DNA of 64,000 bases. Origin: Bacteroidota bacterium (lineage in GTDB: Bacteria > Bacteroidota > Bacteroidia > B-17B0 > Aurantibacillaceae). Positions 28,228 through 36,894 of this stretch are shown here, one piece after another (within the stretch, counting starts at the first letter, position 1; every line of letters begins with the position of its first letter). The notes beneath the pieces are model-generated. The model saw nothing but the letters and a program-made list of their open reading frames with translations. It did no database searches and was not told the origin of the DNA. The translations under genes were made by a program, and so were the position numbers. Location: positions 1 through 64,000 of the forward strand of contig JAAFIL010000005.1 in NCBI GenBank assembly GCA_013297775.1, in the 5' to 3' direction.

Positions 28228-29244
28228 GTGTTGTACTCTCTTTTTCAAATACTCAAAAAATTAAGTGCTTATAAACTTTATAATTATGGCCGCTTATATG
28301 TTAGTTTCCACGCATCACGTTTACTTAAACGGCCTGTGGTGAATGCGTTACCTTTTTCGATGAGTATTGAACCTACTACGAGTTGTAATTTGCGTTGCCC
28401 CGAGTGCCCAAGTGGTTTAAGGGCTTTTACGCGCCCAACTGGAATGTTACACCCTTCGTTTTTTGAATCATTTATTCAACAAATTAAACGCCACGTACAT
28501 TCGCTCACGTTTTATTTTCAAGGCGAACCTTATTTGAATCCTTCATTTTTAGAAATGGTACGTGTGGCGCACCAAAACGGACTTTATACGATTACTAGTA
28601 CGAATGCGCATTATTTGAATGAAACACTTGCGCAAGCCACCGTAAAAAGCGGATTAGATAAATTAATTATAAGTATAGATGGTGTAACTCAAGAAAGCTA
28701 TAGTAAATATAGAGTTGGTGGGCAATTAGAAAAAGTGATAGAAGGCACCCGCGAAATTTTAAAGCAACGTCAACACTTGCGTTCGCGAAGCCCACGCGTG
28801 GTTTGGCAATTTATTGTCTTTAAACACAACGAACACGAAGTACATTTGGTAAAAAAAATGGGAAACGATTTAGGTGTAGATTCGATTCAAATTAAAACCG
28901 CACAAGTTTATCATTTTGAAGAAGCCGATGCACTTATTCCGGAAAACCCTAACTATGCACGCTATAAAAAAGAGGCAAGTGGTGAATGGACGATTAAGAA
29001 TAAACTTTTAAACCAATGTTGGCGCATGTGGCAAGGTTGTGTGGTAACTTGGAATGGGACAATAGTGCCGTGTTGTTTTGATAAAGATGCCCAATACCAA
29101 ATCGGAAATTTGAACACAGAATCGTTTTCAGAAATTTGGTTTAGCGATGCTTACAAAAATTTTCGACAATCCATTTTAAAAGGGCGTTCGCAAATAGACA
29201 TTTGCACCAACTGCACAGAGGGTACTAGTGTTTGGGCTAATTAA
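28228..29244 (+). CDS. Radical SAM/SPASM domain protein
   Basis: The 338-residue protein has the radical SAM cluster motif CxxxCxxC as Cys53, Cys57 and Cys60 (TTSCNLRCPECPSG), followed by the SAM-barrel strands (LTFYFQGEPYLN, LIISIDGVTQESYSKYR). A C-terminal SPASM-like Cys set (CWRMWQGC, PCCFD, ICTNC) would hold one or more auxiliary Fe-S clusters. Family members modify peptides or small molecules. The IxEPTTSCNLRCPECP start with a short N-terminal extension resembles enzymes acting in cell-surface sugar or cofactor pathways, but I cannot name the substrate. No precursor peptide gene is visible next to it. The first start codon may be a TTG or ATG slightly inside; family similarity begins near residue 44. 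Confidence 0.88.
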   Translation: MLYSLFQILKKLSAYKLYNYGRLYVSFHASRLLKRPVVNALPFSMSIEPTTSCNLRCPECPSGLRAFTRPTGMLHPSFFESFIQQIKRHVHSLTFYFQGEPYLNPSFLEMVRVAHQNGLYTITSTNAHYLNETLAQATVKSGLDKLIISIDGVTQESYSKYRVGGQLEKVIEGTREILKQRQHLRSRSPRVVWQFIVFKHNEHEVHLVKKMGNDLGVDSIQIKTAQVYHFEEADALIPENPNYARYKKEASGEWTIKNKLLNQCWRMWQGCVVTWNGTIVPCCFDKDAQYQIGNLNTESFSEIWFSDAYKNFRQSILKGRSQIDICTNCTEGTSVWAN

Positions 29245-29749
29245 TTTCGAGAAAGGGGCGTTTGTAAGGCCTACAGTTTTATCTGCTTTACAAACGTAGT
29301 TCTAAAACGTCCTCGTTACGCTTCGCTACACAAGAACGATATAGGGGATGAAAATTAGTTGTCATTTGCGTCAAGACGAACTTTTAATTTAGTAGGATCT
29401 CTTTTTCGTGAGGGATGGAGGCGGCAGCCCGAGGCGAGCGTTGGCGTGCTTTTGTGCGAGCGAGGCGGCTGAGGCACGAAGACCCCGCAGCCGCAACAAA
29501 AGCCGCCAAAGCCGCATTGGCTAAAGCCGATAGCCCGACCCCGATTCAATATTTTAGAACTATTATTTGGATTACACACTAGTTATTGATTAAAGCAATC
29601 GCACAAAATAAACAAGGGGACACGTCCAAAAAATAACGTGTAAATAGAATTAGAATTGACGACTACGCCCCTGTAACTGGTAATTAATTTTTTGAACTAG
29701 ATGTTTGAAAACGCATTATCTTTTTATTTTAAAGCACTATTTTTTTCAA
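29245..29749. other. 505-bp spacer holding a dispersed repeat and a hairpin
   Basis: No gene is supported. A nine-pair stem (CGTTTGTAA at 29259 with TTACAAACG at 29288) lies just after the radical SAM gene and may help end transcription, but it has no T run. The GC-rich dispersed repeat occupies 29407-29542. The rest is AT-rich. Confidence 0.55.
29407..29542 (-). repeat. GC-rich dispersed repeat, copy 2
   Basis: Read on the minus strand it starts GGGGTCGGGCTATCGGC, contains GGGGTCTTCGTGCCTCAGCC and ends GGGCTGCCGCCTCCATCCC then TCACG. These are the same blocks as at 5432-5570. The middle part differs between copies, as expected of a diverged repeat or one with a variable loop. Open frames through it are judged spurious. 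Confidence 0.7.
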
Positions 29750-30160
29750 TTACTTCTCGAACGTAAAAAAGAAAAAACGTGCAGCAGCCCACTTTTGATT
29801 AATACCCTTTGCGTAGCCAATGGTGCTGTATGAACTGTTTTGAACAGTACCATCGGATTTAATGTAGCCTACCGTGCTATACGAACTATTTTGAACAGTG
29901 CCATCAGATTTAATATAACCAATGGTGCTGTATGAACTGTTTTGAACGGTGCCATCAGATTTAATATAACCAATGGTGCTATATGAACTATTTTGAACAG
30001 TGCCATCGGATTTAATGTAGCCAACTGTGCTATACGAACTATTTTGAACGGTGCCATCAGATTTAATGTAGCCTATGGTGCTATACGAGCCGTTTTGAAG
30101 GGTTTGCGCCGAACTTAGTAAACCTAAGAAGCAGAAAAGCAAAAGCAGAGAATTTTTCAT
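29750..30160 (-). CDS. Exported tandem-repeat protein, 5-fold beta-flower-like
   Basis: The 136-residue product has a signal peptide (MKNSLLLLFCFLGLLSSAQ), followed by six to seven tandem 17-residue units of the form NSSYSTIGYIKSDGTVQ. It ends IGYAKGINQKWAAARFFFF. The pattern fits the short secreted proteins known as 5-fold beta-flower proteins, in which each unit forms one blade of a small closed beta structure; I make this match from memory of the repeat. No catalytic residue is evident. The gene is divergent from the methionine sulfoxide reductase gene with only 40 bp between starts, so both promoters must overlap. Five units are exactly 51 bp at DNA level, making copy-number change possible. 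Confidence 0.78.
   Translation of the reverse strand: MKNSLLLLFCFLGLLSSAQTLQNGSYSTIGYIKSDGTVQNSSYSTVGYIKSDGTVQNSSYSTIGYIKSDGTVQNSSYSTIGYIKSDGTVQNSSYSTVGYIKSDGTVQNSSYSTIGYAKGINQKWAAARFFFFTFEK
29839..30093 (-). repeat. 51-bp tandem repeat, five units, inside a gene
   Basis: Five consecutive 51-bp units, each beginning TTTGAACRGTRCCATC on the plus strand, encode the 17-residue blades of the exported repeat protein. Partial units flank the array. Confidence 0.9.
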
Positions 30161-30200
30161 TTGTATAAATATAAGTAATTTTGATTTTAAATTTTATACC

Positions 30201-30686
30201 ATGGCAGAAGATTTAGTTGTTAGCACAGGCTCTAAGCAAGAGCGGTACGAAACCTTGTTGCCACAAATACAAGCGTTAGTAAGTGGCGAAACGGATGCTT
30301 TGGCAAACCGAGGCAATGTATGTGCGGCTCTAAAATATGGACTTGGTTTTTTTTGGGTGGGGTTTTATTTCATCAAAGCAAATGAGTTGGTGTTAGAGGC
30401 GTTTCAAGGGCCTATTGCTTGCACACGCATTAAAAAAGGGAAAGGTGTATGCGGCACGGCTTGGGAAAAAAATGAAATTATTATTGTACCCGATGTGGAT
30501 GCGTTTCCTGGGCATATTGCTTGTAGTAGTTTAAGCAAAAGCGAAATTGTTTTACCTGTTTACGATAGGCAACAGCAGTTAATAGGTGTATTGGATGTTG
30601 ACAGCGAAACTTATAATACGTTTGATGAAGTGGATGCGTTTTATTTATCGAAAATTTTAACGCTGTTAAATAATCAGTCTTCTTAA
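30201..30686 (+). CDS. msrC: GAF-domain free methionine-(R)-sulfoxide reductase
   Basis: The 161-residue protein is a single GAF domain. Three Cys at positions 74 (PIACTRI), 84 (GKGVCGTAW) and 108 (PGHIACSS) have the same 10- and 24-residue spacing as the catalytic and resolving Cys of the Escherichia coli fRMsr enzyme. The conserved AFPGHIAC and SEIVLPVY blocks are also present. It reduces free methionine R-sulfoxide in the cytoplasm using thioredoxin, giving protection from oxidants. The ATG at 30201 gives the usual family length. It is divergent from the repeat-protein gene, with a hairpin-rich 369-bp region downstream. Confidence 0.92.
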   Translation: MAEDLVVSTGSKQERYETLLPQIQALVSGETDALANRGNVCAALKYGLGFFWVGFYFIKANELVLEAFQGPIACTRIKKGKGVCGTAWEKNEIIIVPDVDAFPGHIACSSLSKSEIVLPVYDRQQQLIGVLDVDSETYNTFDEVDAFYLSKILTLLNNQSS

Positions 30687-31055
30687 AATGGTTAGCGATA
30701 CGTTATTTGACAAAGTAACTATTAAACTTCTTTTATAATTTAATTATTTTTTGATGTTAATCCCCAACTTTTGACCTTGACCCCCTTTAGCCCTAAACAG
30801 ACAGTTCAAAGAAGGAAACTGTCTGCGATTAAGTATCTGTAAGGATTTCAAGGTAAATCATTTGTAAGAAATCCTAACAGTTACTCAATCGGAGCCTGTC
30901 AGCACTAAGACAGATAGTTCGTCAAAAAATTTGGCTTCTACTGTTTAATTGCGGTTTAACCCGCCTTATTTTATATGTGTTTATTCCTGCTAAAAGCAAA
31001 TAAGCAGCTTGTTAAACTTCTACTTTTTCTGCATTTTTGCGGTTCAATTTAAACT
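30687..31055. other. 369-bp spacer with three successive hairpins
   Basis: No gene is supported. Three inverted repeats follow one another. CAGACAGTT (30798) pairs with AACTGTCTG (30817), nine perfect pairs. A 17-base arm from 30833 (GTATCTGTAAGGATTTC) pairs with 30868-30884 at 15 of 17 positions. CTGTC (30896) pairs with GACAG (30909). The last ends about 140 bp before the M1 peptidase gene. Confidence 0.6.
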
Positions 31056-33746
31056 ATGAAATTTGTATTGCCCCTAAGTTTATCAGCATGTTTAGCATTA
31101 ATGTTAGCTTGCCATACTTCTAAAAAAACAACACTCACTAAAAAAGAAGAACCCCTTGTTGTAAATGCCGATGACGCCATTACCATTAACATGGATACAA
31201 TTACGGTAAGCCCTAAAAAGAAAGTAGAGCGTGAGGTTTACCGTGCCGCTAATCCTATTACCAACGATATTATACATACCAAACTAGAAGTAAATTTTGA
31301 TTGGGATAAGTGTTACCTTAATGGATTAGCCACCCTACAAATTCAACCGTACTTTTATGCAACCGATAAGTTATACCTGAATGCCAGGGGTATGACCATT
31401 AATAAAGTGAGTGTATATCCAGCAGCAACTTCTGCTAAGAGTTTAGTTAAAGGACAAACACCAAAGGTTTCGGTAAGTGCATCCGATAAAAAAATAGAAG
31501 GCTCCTCTTACGTTTACGAAAATGATAGTATTAAGATTAACCTAGGCCGCACGTTTCGGGCAAAAGAAGATTATTTTGTAGTGATTGATTATGTGGCCAA
31601 GCCCAACGAATTAAAAGAAGGTGGCAGTGCCGCCATCATTAGCGATAAAGGCTTATATTTTATTAATCCACGCGGCGAAGACATTTATAAAATGCCGCAA
31701 ATTTGGACACAAGGCGAAACGCAAGCCAGTTCGGTTTGGTTTCCTACCATTGATAGCCCTAACGAAAAAATGACACAAGAAATTTACATGACGGTGAACG
31801 AAAAATTTGTAACCTTATCGAATGGATCTTTAATCAGTTCAAAAAAAGATGCTTCGGGTTTAATGCGCACCGATCATTGGCGGCAAGACCAACCACATAC
31901 GCCCTACTTAGCCATGATGGCTGTAGGACAATTTAAAAAAGTAACCGATAGCTCTTGGAATGGCAAAGAAATAAGTTATTATGTAGAAAAATTTTACGAA
32001 CCACACGCCAAAGCTATATTTGGCGATACTCGCGAGATGGTTGACTTTTACTCGAAACGTTTAGGCGTGCCTTACCCTTGGGATAAATATGCTCAAATAG
32101 TAGCGCGCGATTACGTGAGCGGTGCCATGGAAAATACAAGTGCTACGCTTCATGGCGAATCGACCGTTTACCAAACCACCCGCGAAACCATGGATTACCA
32201 CAAAGGCGAAACCACCATTGCACACGAATTATTTCACCAATGGTTTGGCGATTTAGTAACCTGCGAAAGTTGGAGTAATTTACCTTTAAACGAAAGCTTT
32301 GCCACCTATGGCGAGTACTTATGGCTCGAACATAAATATGGCCGCGAAGAAGCGGATTACCACCATGCGCAAGGTAAAGGCGGCTATTTGAGTTCGGGAG
32401 CCTCGCGTCCTAAAAATATGATTCGTTTTAATTACGAAGATAAAGAAGATATGTTTGACTCGCACTCGTATGCCAAAGGCGGACAGATACTACACATGTT
32501 GCGTAAAGTGGTAGGCGACGGTGCGTTCTTTGCATCTTTACAATTATATTTAGAACGCAACAAATACAAAGCCGCCGAAATTCACCACCTCCGTTTAGCC
32601 TTTGAGGAAACAACGGGGCAAGATTTGAATTGGTTTTTTAACCAATGGTTTTTAGCAAAAGGACATCCTAAATTAAACGTTAAGTCAACTTATAACGCCG
32701 ATAAAAAAACAGTAGAGTTAGTGGTAGAGCAAACTCAAGATTTTGAAATAGCACCGGTGTACCGTTTACCTTTAAACGTTGCCATTTACGTGAATGGGAA
32801 AGCACAAATAGTTCCTATTGTAATTGACCAAACCAAGCAAACCTTTGTGTTTAAAGCCATAGAAGCCCAACCCAACTTAATTAATTTCGATGCTGAACGG
32901 CAGTTGTTATGCGAACTAGATTACACCAAAACTCCCGATGAATATATTTACCAGTACCAAAATGCACCCTTGTATGCCGACCGTGCAGAGGCTCTAAAGA
33001 AATTAAAAGAAACTATAAAAAACGAAAACGTTTATGCCTTATTTAAAGATGCTGCCGAAAAGGACGCTTCGTATCACTTACGCCTTAGTGCACTTCGCGC
33101 ACTTGAAGATGTTGCCAGCGAAAAAGAAAATGAACTGAAACCCATTTTAATGCGACTAGCAACCAACGACAAAAAATCGTTAGTGCGTGCCGAAGCATTA
33201 AGTATAGTGGCTAAATATTATAAAACAGATGCTGCATTGCCAGGCCTTATCGAAAAAGGATTAAACGATCCATCGTATGCCGTAGAAGCCGAAGCCTTGC
33301 AAGCCTTAATAGATAAAGACCCCGCAGCAGCCATGCAAAAAGCTAAACAATTTGAAAACGAAAGCGGAAAAAGTTTACTCTCTACCATAGCCAGTTTATA
33401 CGCCACCAACGGAAGCGATGAACAATTGAGTTTTTTTGTAAATAACTTGAAACAATTTGGCGGGTTTGAATTGATTGGCTATTTATCAAACTACAGTAAA
33501 TTTGCCAAACGCTGTCAACAGTCGGCCACTGCCATTGCTGCAGCTAACGACATGGCATCTATTGCTAAATCGAAAAATAGTTTTACACGCATGGGTGCCT
33601 TAAAAGGAATCAAAGACTTAGGAAATATATGGGAAACCAAAGCCAATAGTTTAAAGCAAGACAGCAATTCTGAGGGTGCTAAAAAATTAAAAGAGGCCGA
33701 AGAAACCCGAGATATTTTAAAGAAATTATACGACGATGTAAAGTAA
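31056..33746 (+). CDS. M1 family aminopeptidase lipoprotein with HEAT-like C terminus
   Basis: The 896-residue product has a lipoprotein signal peptide with lipobox Cys19 (LMLACHTSKK). The M1 catalytic domain shows the exopeptidase motif GAMEN (residues 356-360) and zinc motif HELFH (His390, Glu391, His394) with the third ligand Glu413 in NESFATYGE, the exact HExxH-x18-E spacing. The last ~270 residues are helical repeats (HLRLSALRALEDVA, SLVRAEALSIVAKYY) like HEAT repeats, a common M1 C-terminal extension. It removes N-terminal residues from peptides, here on the periplasmic or outer-membrane face. The length is normal. It seems to be a single gene; the foldback element at 33751 begins just after its stop codon. 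Confidence 0.95.
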   Translation: MKFVLPLSLSACLALMLACHTSKKTTLTKKEEPLVVNADDAITINMDTITVSPKKKVEREVYRAANPITNDIIHTKLEVNFDWDKCYLNGLATLQIQPYFYATDKLYLNARGMTINKVSVYPAATSAKSLVKGQTPKVSVSASDKKIEGSSYVYENDSIKINLGRTFRAKEDYFVVIDYVAKPNELKEGGSAAIISDKGLYFINPRGEDIYKMPQIWTQGETQASSVWFPTIDSPNEKMTQEIYMTVNEKFVTLSNGSLISSKKDASGLMRTDHWRQDQPHTPYLAMMAVGQFKKVTDSSWNGKEISYYVEKFYEPHAKAIFGDTREMVDFYSKRLGVPYPWDKYAQIVARDYVSGAMENTSATLHGESTVYQTTRETMDYHKGETTIAHELFHQWFGDLVTCESWSNLPLNESFATYGEYLWLEHKYGREEADYHHAQGKGGYLSSGASRPKNMIRFNYEDKEDMFDSHSYAKGGQILHMLRKVVGDGAFFASLQLYLERNKYKAAEIHHLRLAFEETTGQDLNWFFNQWFLAKGHPKLNVKSTYNADKKTVELVVEQTQDFEIAPVYRLPLNVAIYVNGKAQIVPIVIDQTKQTFVFKAIEAQPNLINFDAERQLLCELDYTKTPDEYIYQYQNAPLYADRAEALKKLKETIKNENVYALFKDAAEKDASYHLRLSALRALEDVASEKENELKPILMRLATNDKKSLVRAEALSIVAKYYKTDAALPGLIEKGLNDPSYAVEAEALQALIDKDPAAAMQKAKQFENESGKSLLSTIASLYATNGSDEQLSFFVNNLKQFGGFELIGYLSNYSKFAKRCQQSATAIAAANDMASIAKSKNSFTRMGALKGIKDLGNIWETKANSLKQDSNSEGAKKLKEAEETRDILKKLYDDVK

Positions 33747-33750
33747 CATT

Positions 33751-33917
33751 AAGAACCTGTTTAAAGTCAAACTAAGTAAAGCCTTTATGCGCCTTTTTGA
33801 TTTTTACTTCGTTAAATTTTTCGAGATAAATAGCCCATTATCTCTGCAAAATTTGCCTCCTAAAAATCAAAAATTCACTATAAATCATTTATTTATTTTC
33901 AACTTTAAACAACTTCT
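33751..33917. repeat. Palindromic (foldback) intergenic element
   Basis: The left end AGAACCTGTTTAAAGTC is inverted at the right end (ACTTTAAACAACTTCT), about 18 of 22 positions pairing. Inner arms TTTTTGATTTTTA (near 33796) and TAAAAATCAAAAA (near 33861) also pair, and the centre holds GAGATAA...TTATCTC. The whole ~167 bp can therefore fold into one long hairpin. It starts 4 bp after the M1 peptidase stop codon. The remaining spacer to 34084 is AT-rich and without a gene. Confidence 0.65.
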
Positions 33918-34083
33918 AAGCGTGTTTTCAGTAGAGCCATATTTTATATAACTTATTGCAGATTTCTAAAAATTAAATGTTTGAAAACAAGTTATAATCT
34001 TGGTTCTAAGTTTTTTCTCCTTGAAATGTAAGTTTACTAATATTTTTTTGTTCGCCTCAATAGATGAATAAAAAATGATTCTT

Positions 34084-34467
34084 TTATTTCTTACTAGAAA
34101 AATTAGGTCGAAACCCAACAAATAAATTAATCCATACCAATCGTGCTTTTCTAAATAACAAAGGCGAGAGTAAAATAATACTAATGGTATAAACAATTAA
34201 ATACGCTAACACATCCATACTAAGCAATACTACCATTAACAAAAATAAACCTACGCCTATGGCAACGGCTAATCCATAACTCACATACATGGCACCATAA
34301 TAAAAACCCACTTCGCGCTCAAAACTCTCGCCGCAATGGCTGCATCGAGCATTCATTTTATCGAATACTTTTAGTTGATAGGGATTATTTGAAACAAAAA
34401 ATTGCCCTTGATGACAACGTGGGCATTTATTAAACAAGATAGATTTTAACCGCGACTGCTTAAACAT
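34084..34467 (-). CDS. DUF983 membrane protein with zinc ribbon
   Basis: The 127-residue protein starts MFKQSRLKSILFNKCPRCHQG and carries two CxxC pairs (CPRC near residue 15 and CSHC near 42), suggesting an N-terminal zinc ribbon. GFYYGAMYVSYG and two membrane helices follow between about residues 57 and 105. This is the DUF983 pattern of small inner-membrane proteins found in Bacteroidota and Alphaproteobacteria, of unknown function. Length and motif set are normal. It lies between spacers on both sides, so it is probably its own transcript. Confidence 0.9.
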   Translation of the reverse strand: MFKQSRLKSILFNKCPRCHQGQFFVSNNPYQLKVFDKMNARCSHCGESFEREVGFYYGAMYVSYGLAVAIGVGLFLLMVVLLSMDVLAYLIVYTISIILLSPLLFRKARLVWINLFVGFRPNFSSKK

Positions 34468-34642
34468 AGCACAAAATTAATTGACTTTTTGCGGAGTAAA
34501 TAATTATTTAACGTTTTATTTCCACCTAAATTTTAAACATAAGATGTGCAAGAGAAGCCCATAAAAAAGCCCAACCATAGGCATGAAATTATTTCCCTAA
34601 GATTGGACTTTTAATATTCAATTATATCTACTCAAACTTACA

Positions 34643-35101
34643 TTAGCTTGCACGCCCACCCGAAGTGGTATCTGTTTTTGGTTCCCAACTTCCTTTATAT
34701 TTAAAGTCTAATTTACTCCAGTATTCACTACTATATGCGGCTACTCTATCAATGGCTCTATCCACCTCGCCTTGTTCAATACCGTCGGCTTCGCGTAAAT
34801 GCAAAACATAAAACCAGTCGCCTTTTTTACAAATGGATGTATTGTATAAACTATAATTGATTTCTAACAAATCTAAAAAAAATTGTTCGCGGTTACGGTC
34901 GGGCATAACCAGTAACGGACTCATGGCTTGAAAATACCAACGATCGGGATTTGTTTCAAAATTGAACACATCTAGCCAAACCGTTGCGTCTTTAACTTTT
35001 ATAGACCATTGTCCTTTTTTTTGCCCTCGGCAAGCAGCCGGATCTACTTTTAAACCTGCAAGGCTGGCTTCTACTAAAACTGCAATTTGATCAAATGTCA
35101 T
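34643..35101 (-). CDS. YbjN-domain protein (type III chaperone-like fold)
   Basis: I start at the ATG at 35101 (MTFDQIAVLVEASL), giving 152 residues. The open frame extends upstream to 35278, but that part is Lys/Ile-rich and unlike the family. The protein has the YbjN-like alternation of helices and strands: WYFQAMSPLLVMP, QFFLDLLEINYSLYNTSICKKGDWFYVLHLREADG and a C-terminal helix. YbjN-like proteins adopt the fold of type III secretion chaperones and are thought to stabilise partners; no partner is evident here. The C terminus is low complexity (DTTSGGRAS). It is cytoplasmic. Confidence 0.75.
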   Translation of the reverse strand: MTFDQIAVLVEASLAGLKVDPAACRGQKKGQWSIKVKDATVWLDVFNFETNPDRWYFQAMSPLLVMPDRNREQFFLDLLEINYSLYNTSICKKGDWFYVLHLREADGIEQGEVDRAIDRVAAYSSEYWSKLDFKYKGSWEPKTDTTSGGRAS

Positions 35102-35208
35102 GGTAGTAATTTTTAATGAATACTTTTTTGAAATTAAAATTAATTTATTTTTATAAAAGAAACAACCCTTAAAAACGTATCGTTTAGTTGCAATCCATAA
35201 AAGCAGCA

Positions 35209-35328
35209 CTACTCTTCTAATCTTAGCAACGCTAAACATCTTGGATAAGCTTCGTACAATTCCAAATCGGGTAAACATTCTATAAACGGTTGGGGTTGGT
35301 CTTCGTTAGCAATGATTTTATAACTCAT
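35209..35328 (-). CDS. Small ORF of 39 codons, gene or fragment
   Basis: The ATG at 35328 opens a short frame (MSYKIIANEDQPQPFIECLP...) ending in TAG. The MSYKIIANE start followed by an FIExLP stretch resembles the beginning of longer Bacteroidota proteins as I remember them, so this may be the 5' remnant of a bigger gene cut by a stop. It is divergent from the DUF2490 gene and 107 bp upstream of the YbjN start. No function can be given. Confidence 0.35.
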   Translation of the reverse strand: MSYKIIANEDQPQPFIECLPDLELYEAYPRCLALLRLEE

Positions 35329-35369
35329 TCTCTATTTAATCAGAGTTAAAGTTTTATCTTCGTTATTAG

Positions 35370-36062
35370 ATGCGTATTATTTTATTTTTTAGTTTATTAC
35401 TTTGCCTCAATACCCCTGCGCTGTATGCACAAAAAAGTGAGGTCGGCAATTGGTTTATTTATTTTGGCAATCAATCCTTTGCCAAACGTTGGAACTGGCA
35501 TAACGAAGTGCAATACCGCAACTACAATGCTTTAAGCGATTTAGAACAACTATTATTACGCACAGGCATAGGCTACAATTTAACCGAAAATAATAATAAT
35601 ATTTTAGTAGGTTATGGCTTCATTAAATCGCAACGGTATTTAAAAGCCGACAGTAGTATTTATTTTGATGAACACCGTATTTACCAACAGTTTATAACTC
35701 GTCAAAATTTCGGACGCTTTTTTTTGCAACACCGCTACCGACTCGAAGAACGGTTTATAGAAAATGTGCCTTTGGTGCGTTGGCGAGCTCGGTATTTTTT
35801 AAGCATTAATGTGCCCATCAACAAATCCAAACTCGAAAAAGGCGCCGTTTATCTTTCAGCGTATAATGAACTTTTTATAAATAGTAAATCGCCTGTGTTT
35901 GACCGCAACCGCGTGTATGGGGCTTTAGGCTATGTATTTCATAAATCGTTTAGAATCGAATTTGGGTATATGACCCAATACCTCGAAACGAGAAGTCGCC
36001 CGCAATTTCAAATCGTCATTTTTAATAATTTTCCTTTTCCTCAAAAAGAAAATGCACAGTAA
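35370..36062 (+). CDS. DUF2490 family outer-membrane protein
   Basis: The 230-residue product has a signal peptide (MRIILFFSLLLCLNTPALYAQ) and then the typical start SEVGNWFIYFGNQSFAKRWNW. Alternating aromatic beta strands follow (VQYRNY, LLRTGIGYNL, ILVGYGFIKS, RFFLQHRYRLEERFI, YLSAYNELFIN), ending FQIVIFNNFPF with an aromatic near the end, as in an outer-membrane barrel. DUF2490 proteins are common in Bacteroidota and uncharacterised. Length is usual. It is followed 14 bp later by the AlkD-like gene, so they may be co-transcribed although no functional link is obvious. Confidence 0.88.
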   Translation: MRIILFFSLLLCLNTPALYAQKSEVGNWFIYFGNQSFAKRWNWHNEVQYRNYNALSDLEQLLLRTGIGYNLTENNNNILVGYGFIKSQRYLKADSSIYFDEHRIYQQFITRQNFGRFFLQHRYRLEERFIENVPLVRWRARYFLSINVPINKSKLEKGAVYLSAYNELFINSKSPVFDRNRVYGALGYVFHKSFRIEFGYMTQYLETRSRPQFQIVIFNNFPFPQKENAQ

Positions 36063-36076
36063 TTAATTCTATCATT

Positions 36077-36865
36077 ATGGAATCCAAACGAAAAGGTGCT
36101 CGAAAGCTATCTGAAATTCCTACTCCTATTTTAAATCAATTAAATAAAGGCGACATAGAAAGTGCCAATTTAATGGAATGGTTGGCCATTAACCCTTTGC
36201 TGTTGGTACAAGCGGTATTTAAAAATCGGAAAAAATATTTGACTGTACTTGAAAAAAAATTAGGTGAGTCAAAAAAATTAAGCACCCTTCAAACCCATCA
36301 ACACATTGGGTACTGGCTTTACGAAATAAGTACAAAAGAAAACGACTCTCAACTACTAACGTTTTTACAAACGTATAAAGCCGATGCCGTGCGGTGTTGG
36401 GCTTGCTACGTTGTATGTGCTAATATCAATTTGAATTTGACTCAAAAAATAAAAGCATTAGAAGCATTAGCCACCGATGCCCATTTTGGCGTGCGTGAAC
36501 TAGCGTGGATGGCTTTACGACCCAGCATTGCCAATGAATTGACCGTGGGTATTAACGAATTGGCAAAATGGAGTTTACATAAAAACGAAAACTTACGCCG
36601 CTTTGCAAGCGAGTGTACACGCCCACGAGGGGTTTGGTGCAGTCATATCAATGCCTTAAAAGAAAATCCTGAATTGGGATTAGATATACTCGAACCCTTG
36701 AAATCGGATTCGTCTAAATACGTGCGCGATAGTGTAGGCAATTGGTTAAACGATGCCGCTAAAACGCAAGCCCAATGGGTAAAATTATGTTGCGCGCGTT
36801 GGCAAAACGAAAGCAAAACCAAAGAAACCGATTACATTATTAAAAGAGCGTTGCGTAGTTTATAG
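36077..36865 (+). CDS. AlkD-like DNA alkylation repair protein (HEAT repeats)
   Basis: The 262-residue protein is built of helical HEAT-type repeats: AVRCWACYVVCANINLNL, FGVRELAWMALRPSI, LHKNENLRRFASECTRPRGVW. The C-terminal block YVRDSVGNWLNDAAKTQ, WVKLCCARW, YIIKRALRSL is typical of DNA alkylation repair (AlkD/AlkC-type) proteins of Bacteroidota. Such proteins recognise and excise bulky or positively charged alkylated bases without base flipping. The conserved Arg/Trp residues of the DNA-binding cleft are plausible in RRFASECTRPRGVW. It is cytoplasmic. It sits in a plus-strand run with short spacers (14 bp upstream, 29 bp downstream) that also holds an SF1 helicase, which suits a nucleic-acid role. 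Confidence 0.85.
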   Translation: MESKRKGARKLSEIPTPILNQLNKGDIESANLMEWLAINPLLLVQAVFKNRKKYLTVLEKKLGESKKLSTLQTHQHIGYWLYEISTKENDSQLLTFLQTYKADAVRCWACYVVCANINLNLTQKIKALEALATDAHFGVRELAWMALRPSIANELTVGINELAKWSLHKNENLRRFASECTRPRGVWCSHINALKENPELGLDILEPLKSDSSKYVRDSVGNWLNDAAKTQAQWVKLCCARWQNESKTKETDYIIKRALRSL

Positions 36866-36894
36866 TTTATATCTTTTGTATTTTTGTACGGTTT

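Noticed and set aside
29355-29579. 74-codon minus-strand frame
   Set aside because: It covers the GC-rich dispersed repeat and encodes a Gly/Cys/Pro-rich product typical of chance frames in GC-rich repeats.
29839-30093. Possible CRISPR array
   Set aside because: The 51-bp units are contiguous without unique spacers and encode the blades of an exported protein.
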